37,818 bases of DNA from Rhodospirillaceae bacterium. Its GTDB lineage: Bacteria; Pseudomonadota; Alphaproteobacteria; Rhodospirillales; Rhodospirillaceae. Under the pieces are notes generated by a model, which had not been told where the DNA came from, ran no database searches, and worked only from the letters and a program-made list of their open reading frames with translations. Positions 33,241 to 37,818 of the stretch are shown here, in pieces; positions within the stretch are counted from its first letter, which is position 1; each line of letters opens with the position of its first letter. The DNA lies in the NCBI GenBank assembly GCA_029245025.1, contig JAQWQC010000017.1, forward strand, positions 1 to 37,818, in the 5' to 3' direction. The position numbers and the translations under genes are program-made.

Positions 33241-34911
33241 TCAACCCCCCGGTTCCATAATCCGAACCGTCTGACGCCCGGATAGGCTGGTTAAAACCTG
33301 TGTCGTTCCGCTCGGCCATGAGACCTCGATACGGTCGACCGTATCTGAATCGCCAAGCCCAAACATTAAAATTGGGTCATTCGTTGAGTTGTAGCCGTGA
33401 GCGCTGGTGTGTTCTCGTATTTGGGTGAGTTCACCTGATTTCACTTTGACCTTGGCGCCATACCCATTTCTATTGCTGATTGATCCGGTTAATTCGATCT
33501 TGATCCAGCTGTTCTCGTTACCTTGATTCATTAGCAGGTGATTCTGTTGTGCAATGTTCACCCGTTTCCCTTCGCTATAGTAGGTGCGGTTGGTCATGAA
33601 TAGATCAGGAAATCCGTCGTCATTAATATCAGCCGCGCCAACGCCGCTACCGATGCCAAACCCCTCTGCACCCGAGCCACTTGTCACATCAGTAAAGGTC
33701 CCGTCCCCGTTATTTCTAAATAATTTGTTATCGGCGGGCTGCCACGCGATATAGAATTGAACGAAAGGGACCATTGTGCTGATTACGTCGTTAATCAGAA
33801 CGTTAGAGAGTCCACCGTTATTGACATAGATATCAAGCAGTCCATCGTTATCGAAGTCCGCCATAGTGCAGCCCCTGGCGCCACCGGGATCCCCCGCACC
33901 TGATGTCAATGTTATATCATCAAATCCAACCTCTCCGTTATCCGACAACGTGCTGATGATTAGGCGGTTGGCTTGATCAGCTGTCGGCAGATAGAAATCA
34001 AAATCTCCGTCATTGTCGACATCACCAATGCAAGCCCCATTGGCGTTACCAGGATTCAGAAACGCAAATCCATTGGGGCCAAGGCGGTTTTTTGTGATGT
34101 CAGTGAAGGTTCCGTTTTTATTATTTAACAGGATGATTTTGGAATCACCTTCGTTGGTGATTAGAAGGTCAACCCAGCCATCGCTATTAAAGTCTGTCCA
34201 ATTCGGTGCACCTTGAGAATTTGCTTCTAGGACTTTGCTTTGTATGGCAACACCGGATGTTGCCGTTACATCAGTAAAAGTTCCGTCCCCGTTATTGCGA
34301 AACAATGCGTTCTCGATGTCGTAATCGGCGCACTTCCAGAAGAGGTCAAGATCGCCATCATTGTCATAGTCGCCCCAGGCAACACCTGCGCCGGTGTCAG
34401 ACAACCCGCCAACACGCATATCATCTTCGTTACCTTCTCGCATGATGCCAGCAGCGCGCGTGATGTCCTCAAAATCGGCTTTGCCAGTCTCAATCAACAA
34501 ATTTTTGTATAGAGTTGTTGGCACGTGTTTTATGGCGCCTGGTCCGGGTCCCATATTTGAGATGGCCAGGTCTTGATCACCGTCATTGTCAAAGTCACCC
34601 CAAGAGGCACCCCGTGCGAGTCCGCCGTCATTATCGACTTGCCGTTGTGCAGCGACATCACGAAAGCGCCCCGTACCGTCATTCTCCCAAAGGCGATTGT
34701 TGAGCCCCTCCGCTAAGGCTTCTCCGGCGACATAGATATCGAGATCTCCGTCATTATCGTAATCGGCGAAAGCAGGGCCTGATCCATTGACGGCTAAGTC
34801 ACTAACACCGACAGAGTCGCTCACGTCCTCGAAAAGGATGGGCGGGGACGCTGCGAGCGCTGAGTGGGCTGTGAGGTACGCTGCAATAAAAGTGAATAAC
34901 CGGTGCCGCAT
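33241..34911 (-). CDS. secreted FG-GAP/VCBS repeat protein with ASPIC/UnbV domain (CRTAC1-like)
   Basis: A signal peptide (FTFIAAYLTAHSALA) is followed by seven calcium-binding FG-GAP/VCBS repeats. They can be read as 'DYDNDGDLDIYV', 'DFDNDGDQDLAI', 'DYDNDGDLDLFW', 'DFNSDGWVDLLI', 'DVDNDGDFDFYL', 'DFDNDGLLDIYV' and 'DINDDGFPDLFM'. This is a beta-propeller like integrin alpha chains. The C-terminal 'NGYGAKVKVKSGELTQIREH' to 'DRIEVSWPSGTTQVL' matches the ASPIC/UnbV domain. Such 550-residue proteins are widespread in marine bacteria and are thought to be exported and calcium-stabilised; function is not established. It precedes the glycan operon on the same strand, 176 bases upstream of its first gene. 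Confidence 0.88.
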   Translation of the reverse strand: MRHRLFTFIAAYLTAHSALAASPPILFEDVSDSVGVSDLAVNGSGPAFADYDNDGDLDIYVAGEALAEGLNNRLWENDGTGRFRDVAAQRQVDNDGGLARGASWGDFDNDGDQDLAISNMGPGPGAIKHVPTTLYKNLLIETGKADFEDITRAAGIMREGNEDDMRVGGLSDTGAGVAWGDYDNDGDLDLFWKCADYDIENALFRNNGDGTFTDVTATSGVAIQSKVLEANSQGAPNWTDFNSDGWVDLLITNEGDSKIILLNNKNGTFTDITKNRLGPNGFAFLNPGNANGACIGDVDNDGDFDFYLPTADQANRLIISTLSDNGEVGFDDITLTSGAGDPGGARGCTMADFDNDGLLDIYVNNGGLSNVLINDVISTMVPFVQFYIAWQPADNKLFRNNGDGTFTDVTSGSGAEGFGIGSGVGAADINDDGFPDLFMTNRTYYSEGKRVNIAQQNHLLMNQGNENSWIKIELTGSISNRNGYGAKVKVKSGELTQIREHTSAHGYNSTNDPILMFGLGDSDTVDRIEVSWPSGTTQVLTSLSGRQTVRIMEPGG

Positions 34912-35008
34912 ATTAATCTCTCTAATTTTTGATGTTGCACACCATTGTGGGTGAGGTGGTAACTTAACCCAATACTACCCCCGTCCTTAACCACGGTGAG
35001 AACAGGCG

Positions 35009-35242
35009 TTACGTCAAGCGGTCAATATTCAGCGTTAACGAGTCCGGTGTGTACGCCTGAAATTTGACAGCGTCAGCACCAGCTTTAGCCGCTGCGGCGA
35101 TAATTCTTAGGGCTCGTTTAAGATCGCCTCCCTGATTGGCTTACAGTTTGGCGACTAAGAATGGAGGGTGCTCAGGTCCTACCGTTCTGCCCGCAATCAT
35201 GACAGTTGGTTTTGCCGAAGACCGAAACGGATCATGGGTCAA
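35009..35242 (-). pseudogene. truncated pseudaminic/N-acetylneuraminic acid synthase (PseI/NeuB) remnant
   Basis: From TTG 35242 one frame reads LTHDPFRSSAKPTVMIAGRT, then VGPEHPPFLVAKL, an in-frame TAA, and then ANQGGDLKRALRIIAAAAKA and GADAVKFQAYTPDSLTLNIDR. It ends at TAA 35009-35011. PseI/NeuB proteins begin with the same elements ('IG..HPPFIIAELS.NH.GSL..AL..I.AA..AGADAIK.QTYT.DSLTL'); the internal stop falls where the Ser of 'AELSANH' should be. The rest of the roughly 350-residue enzyme is absent. The frame begins 15 bases after the stop of the surface-carbohydrate gene, matching the normal order of nonulosonate operons. The assignment is strong and the gene is certainly non-functional. 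Confidence 0.75.
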
Positions 35243-35257
35243 TTTCTCAGCCCAATC

Positions 35258-36592
35258 TCACTTGGCGTACATAAGAAATAGGCTATCATCAAGTTTCTGA
35301 ATCCCGATTTGTTGATTAAGTCCGGCAAGATCTGCCATCGCTTTGAGGCGTACGGCAAATTCTTGATTCTCAACCGTAAACTTGTCCTGCCACTCCTGTC
35401 GGCGCTCCAGTTGGTACCACGGTTGTCCCGGTTTGAGGGTCCATCGATAAGACCGGTCGATGGTGCCACCCTTGCGTTTTATTATGTCGACTAATCCATC
35501 GGCAATTTGGCCGGCAGACGTTCCACGGTCCCTGTCAGGGTAGAACTTGTCTAATGTACTTCGATAATTGTCGGCATCCGTCATGGTTCTGTTAGAGTTA
35601 TCAACAAGAGCTGTTAGCACCTCATAGGCTTCTTCAGCATTTTTGACGGTCGGATTTACCTGGTTTGACAAAATGTAATCGTGCTGAGGTGCCTTCGGAC
35701 GTGGTGTGATACTCAAAGCAGGCACATCCAGAAGTGCTGCCTCCATGCCGGTTGAGCAGGTCGTATGCACTAGCGCTGCGCTGGCTATTGTCCAGGGAAT
35801 ATGCGGTGTGTTGTCTGCGATTAAGACGTGCGGTGACCTAGCATACTTGGATTTCCAATACCCTGGGTTCTCAGCCGGATGAGGGCGGATGACTGCCTTG
35901 AAGCCCGGCAAACCTAATTGCATCCAGTTAATAACCTTCTCGAGTTCGGTCATGTTTGAGCGCTCCCACTCAAGCTCAGTCTCGAATGCTGCAACACTGG
36001 CGGGATCGTCAAGCACAAGATGGCCGGTGCGAATTGCAATCTGTTTTGTATCCTCCTTTGCATTCCAGATTGAGTTTATCCAACCAAAATTTGTGTTGAA
36101 TAGGACGTAACGGCCAACTTTCTCACGAATCGTTGCAACTTGGTTGGTAAAGCTGACACGGCCCCATGCTGTTAGGAGGTCAATTCGTGGATTTCCAGTA
36201 ATGCGAACGCGGTCAGATAGATTTGGGTATTGGCTAATAACTGTATCAGCGTGCTGTTGACCCTGAGCAAAAAACATATCGAGCGTTTTGGCTGCTGTTC
36301 GACCCATCCCTGATTGAAAGCACGAGTCACAGGCACACGCTAAAACCTCTTCATCGCTGGCTGTTATCGCATAGCCCGCGGAAGCAGCATCAGTCATGTA
36401 TCCAGCCTGAATTTCGTTTACGGTCTTAAATAAATATGCGCCCTGCGGCATTGATCTGTTGTTTTTTGAAAGGACCCATTGCTGACCGATTATGACGTTT
36501 AGGCCCCGCTTGACCGCTTCTGCCGCAACAAGGAGGCGTGGATCGAGATCGCGGGCCTTAAGTTCCAATGAAATGTAAGCTATGGGATTCAT
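35258..36592 (-). CDS. surface carbohydrate biosynthesis protein (GT-B-like, nonulosonate-cluster family)
   Basis: This 444-residue protein has the layout of the 'surface carbohydrate biosynthesis protein' family that usually sits between a nonulosonate cytidylyltransferase and a synthase. Features are an N-terminal Rossmann-like half ('ELKARDLDPRLLVAAEAVKRGLNVIIGQ', split here by reading as two parts), 'VRITGNPRIDLL', 'YVLFNTNFGWIN' and a C-terminal half with 'KAVIRPHPAENPGYW' and 'ALVHTTCSTGMEAALLDVPA'. The last two resemble the nucleotide/lipid-linked sugar site of CDP-glycerol or KpsC-type transferases. ATG 36592 overlaps the stop of the broken cytidylyltransferase gene (ATGA). It appears intact, although both usual partners are broken, so its substrate may no longer be made locally. 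Confidence 0.8.
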   Translation of the reverse strand: MNPIAYISLELKARDLDPRLLVAAEAVKRGLNVIIGQQWVLSKNNRSMPQGAYLFKTVNEIQAGYMTDAASAGYAITASDEEVLACACDSCFQSGMGRTAAKTLDMFFAQGQQHADTVISQYPNLSDRVRITGNPRIDLLTAWGRVSFTNQVATIREKVGRYVLFNTNFGWINSIWNAKEDTKQIAIRTGHLVLDDPASVAAFETELEWERSNMTELEKVINWMQLGLPGFKAVIRPHPAENPGYWKSKYARSPHVLIADNTPHIPWTIASAALVHTTCSTGMEAALLDVPALSITPRPKAPQHDYILSNQVNPTVKNAEEAYEVLTALVDNSNRTMTDADNYRSTLDKFYPDRDRGTSAGQIADGLVDIIKRKGGTIDRSYRWTLKPGQPWYQLERRQEWQDKFTVENQEFAVRLKAMADLAGLNQQIGIQKLDDSLFLMYAK

Positions 36593-37216
36593 GAGCTTCT
36601 GGTAGCTCGTGTGTCGGCATATTGAGATAGGAGCTTCAGGTCTTCTTCAGTATCGACATCAACGGAACATTCCGGGGGCATCACGTACCCCCGCAATCCG
36701 GGTCCGTAGAGTGACTTGCTCTTTAGAAATGAAGGTACATATACGGCGTATCTAGAGCCATTGCCAAAAACGTACCTTGAAACTCCTTGCGAGTTGAGGT
36801 GCATAAGGTCTGGCCACACAACACCCAAAATTCCGTTATCGGTAATAGAGAGCGCTTGATGAATCGGTCTATCAGTTTGACTAACCGTCATGGCAAATGC
36901 GCTTTTTTCTGCTTCTATCATGTTAACCACTGCGGAAATATCATCTACCGTTCTCAAAGGAGCTGTCGCATAGACACACGCTAATGCGCTTAAGATTCCC
37001 CATTTTTTGTTAGTGCTCTAGGACGTTGATCAGCACTGGAGCTGTTGTGGCTGAGGACGTGACGACTTTCTCAAAACACTTAGAATCTAAAGCCGCAAGG
37101 ATCGTGTGCGCGATGAGGGGGGTACCGTTAAACTCTATGAGCGCTTTTCGCTTTAGACGCGATGAGCCGCGTCTTGCTGGAATCACCGCGATTCTGCGGT
37201 ATTTCGCGCTACTCAT
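36589..37216 (-). pseudogene. broken nonulosonate cytidylyltransferase (PseF/NeuA-type)
   Basis: The 5' part reads from ATG 37216: MSSAKYRRIAVIPARRGSSR, then LKRKALIEFNGTPLIAHT and 'FEKVVTSS', matching the CMP-sugar synthetase start (usually 'IPARGGSKRIP.KN'). It then joins directly to 'ATTAPVLINVLEH', so roughly 45-50 residues between the 'VSTD' loop and the 'TT.PV' segment are missing, and hits TAG near 37018. One frame over, 'NKKWGILSALACVYATAPL' and the C-terminal third (to 36589) continue normally, with 'ECSVDVDTEEDLKLL' at the end. A deletion plus a frameshift therefore inactivate the gene. The Lys-Arg/Lys pattern of the substrate loop is also altered (ARRGSSRLKRKA). Confidence 0.72.
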
Positions 37217-37470
37217 CAATTTTATTCCACTAATCACCGGTTCGTCGGTTGTACCAGCCACGATAAGATGGATCAATGAGCGCCCATCCGCTTGCGTAAG
37301 CCTGATGTGGAACCTGAATCGTTGGGGTTGTCGTCTGAAACTTTGGAGCCCGTGCTGACAATAAACCTCAATGCGCCATTGGCTGTCGATATTGTCGGGC
37401 ATGTTGTGAGGCCTGCCCTGCGTTAACTTTTTAACATGGGGCTTTCAGCTGCCTGTTTATTCTGCCCCCA
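37217..37470 (-). other. stretch upstream of the broken cytidylyltransferase, no recognisable gene
   Basis: A frame continuous with the cytidylyltransferase start runs back to 37402, but its residues (for example 'SFRRQPQRFRFHIRLT') match nothing I recognise and no ribosome site supports it. Another frame reads 'YASGWALIDPSYRGWYNRRT' before a stop. This could be the remains of a further gene of the nonulosonate locus. No intact gene is seen. Confidence 0.35.
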
Positions 37471-37507
37471 AAAGAAAAAGCCTGCCGTGAGACACGGCAG
37501 GCTTTCT
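37471..37507 (-). terminator. rho-independent terminator of the H1-like gene
   Basis: A perfect 11-pair stem (AGCCTGCCGTG / CACGGCAGGCT) closes a three-base loop. Read on the minus strand it is followed by TTTTTCTTTT, just downstream of the H1-like gene stop at 37540. The plus-strand side also has a T-rich tail (TTTCTTTG), weaker in that direction. Confidence 0.88.
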
Positions 37508-37539
37508 TTGTCTTTATTGTTATAAGCTGACTAAAACTT

Positions 37540-37815
37540 TTAGCGCTTCCGAGAAGCCGGGCGACGCTTCTTGGCTGCTTTGCGCTTAGCGGGCTTACGC
37601 TTAGCTGCTTTGCGCTTAGGAGCCTTCTTCTTAGCAGCTTTCTTCTTAGCTGCTTTGCGCTTAGGAGCTTTCCTCTTAGCTGCTTTCTTCTTCGCGGCTT
37701 TCCGCTTAGGAGCTGCTTTCTTCTTCGCGGCTTTCCGCTTAGGAGCTTTCTTCTTTGCAGCTTTACGCTTAGGAGCTGCTTTCTTCTTCGCTTTAGTCTT
37801 CTTCTTAACTGCCAT
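37540..37815 (-). CDS. lysine/alanine-repeat histone H1-like DNA-binding protein
   Basis: The 91-residue protein is made almost entirely of Lys, Arg, Ala and Pro, in tandem units of the 'APKRKAAKKKA' type, ending 'KKRRPASRKR'. Composition and repeats are those of bacterial histone H1-like tails (AlgP, BpH1, HctA-like), which bind DNA or RNA through charge and may compact the nucleoid. It has no globular domain. ATG 37815 lies at the window edge, so its ribosome site and promoter are not visible. A strong terminator follows. Because of the repeats, length is expected to vary between strains. It is unrelated to the glycan genes. Confidence 0.85.
   Translation of the reverse strand: MAVKKKTKAKKKAAPKRKAAKKKAPKRKAAKKKAAPKRKAAKKKAAKRKAPKRKAAKKKAAKKKAPKRKAAKRKPAKRKAAKKRRPASRKR
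37560..37800. repeat. tandem repeats inside the H1-like gene
   Basis: Imperfect direct repeats built on units such as TTCTTCGCGGCTTTCCGCTT followed by AGGAGCT recur along the coding region and encode the Lys/Arg/Ala-rich protein repeats. Near-identical copies favour slippage, so unit number may differ among relatives. Confidence 0.75.
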
Positions 37816-37818
37816 AGT

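Noticed and set aside
37217-37402. N-terminal extension of the cytidylyltransferase frame
   Set aside because: The family start is at MSSAKYRRIAVIPAR (37216); the upstream 62 codons show no family similarity and no ribosome site.
37560-37800. Repeats near the right edge as a CRISPR array
   Set aside because: Units are imperfect, have no unique spacers and translate into a Lys/Ala-rich protein.

Overview
The window reads as ordinary chromosomal DNA of a Gram-negative bacterium, most likely an alphaproteobacterium, possibly marine. The pointers are an imuA-imuB-dnaE2 mutagenesis cassette preceded by a GTTC-N7-GTTC LexA box (the alphaproteobacterial SOS box), a TonB-dependent receptor of the 'EEILVTARKRE' type, CoA-transferase/acyl-CoA dehydrogenase catabolism, and an FG-GAP/ASPIC-UnbV secreted protein. 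The lineage is inferred from gene content only. I see no rRNA, tRNA, CRISPR array, transposase or phage gene.

Layout. (1) 1-920: start of an MFS transporter leaving the window, a truncated ACT-domain ORF, and a SnoaL-like protein. (2) 1000-6922: the SOS mutasome operon imuA-imuB-dnaE2 with its LexA site. (3) 7075-9783: a maleate-isomerase-like protein without the usual cysteines, an NmrA-like reductase and an isochorismatase-fold hydrolase, closed by a strong bidirectional terminator. (4) 9805-13169: a TonB-dependent receptor, divergent from msrA. (5) 13172-17631: a GntR/UTRA repressor divergent from an acyl-CoA dehydrogenase and two class III CoA-transferases, with two palindromic operators between them. 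(6) 17632-19807: a frameshifted ORF, an unrecognised 301-residue protein and a methyltransferase. (7) 19838-33064: a leftward, tightly packed surface-glycan operon of about 14 genes. (8) 33241-37402: an FG-GAP protein, then the ruins of a nonulosonic (pseudaminic/sialic) acid locus, with a broken synthase and a broken cytidylyltransferase on either side of an intact surface-carbohydrate gene. (9) 37471-37815: a lysine/alanine-repeat histone H1-like protein with its own terminator.

The part most likely to be new is the glycan operon. In transcription order it encodes a fused nucleotidyltransferase-kinase (an HldE-like protein with its two domains in reversed order), a second sugar nucleotidyltransferase, an SDR epimerase, a GmhA-like sedoheptulose-7-phosphate isomerase, a zinc-type dehydrogenase, a second SDR with altered catalytic residues, a split transketolase (N and C halves), a HAD phosphatase, an APH-fold kinase, a methyltransferase, a DegT/StrS PLP aminotransferase, an N-acetyltransferase and a TylF-type O-methyltransferase. 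Together these suggest a dedicated route from sedoheptulose-7-phosphate, supplied locally by transketolase, to an NDP-activated heptose that is oxidised or dehydrated, aminated, acetylated and methylated. That would be an unusual amino-heptose. No glycosyltransferase, flippase or polymerase is evident in the operon, so the acceptor is unknown. Decay of the neighbouring nonulosonate genes suggests that the surface glycan has been remodelled here.
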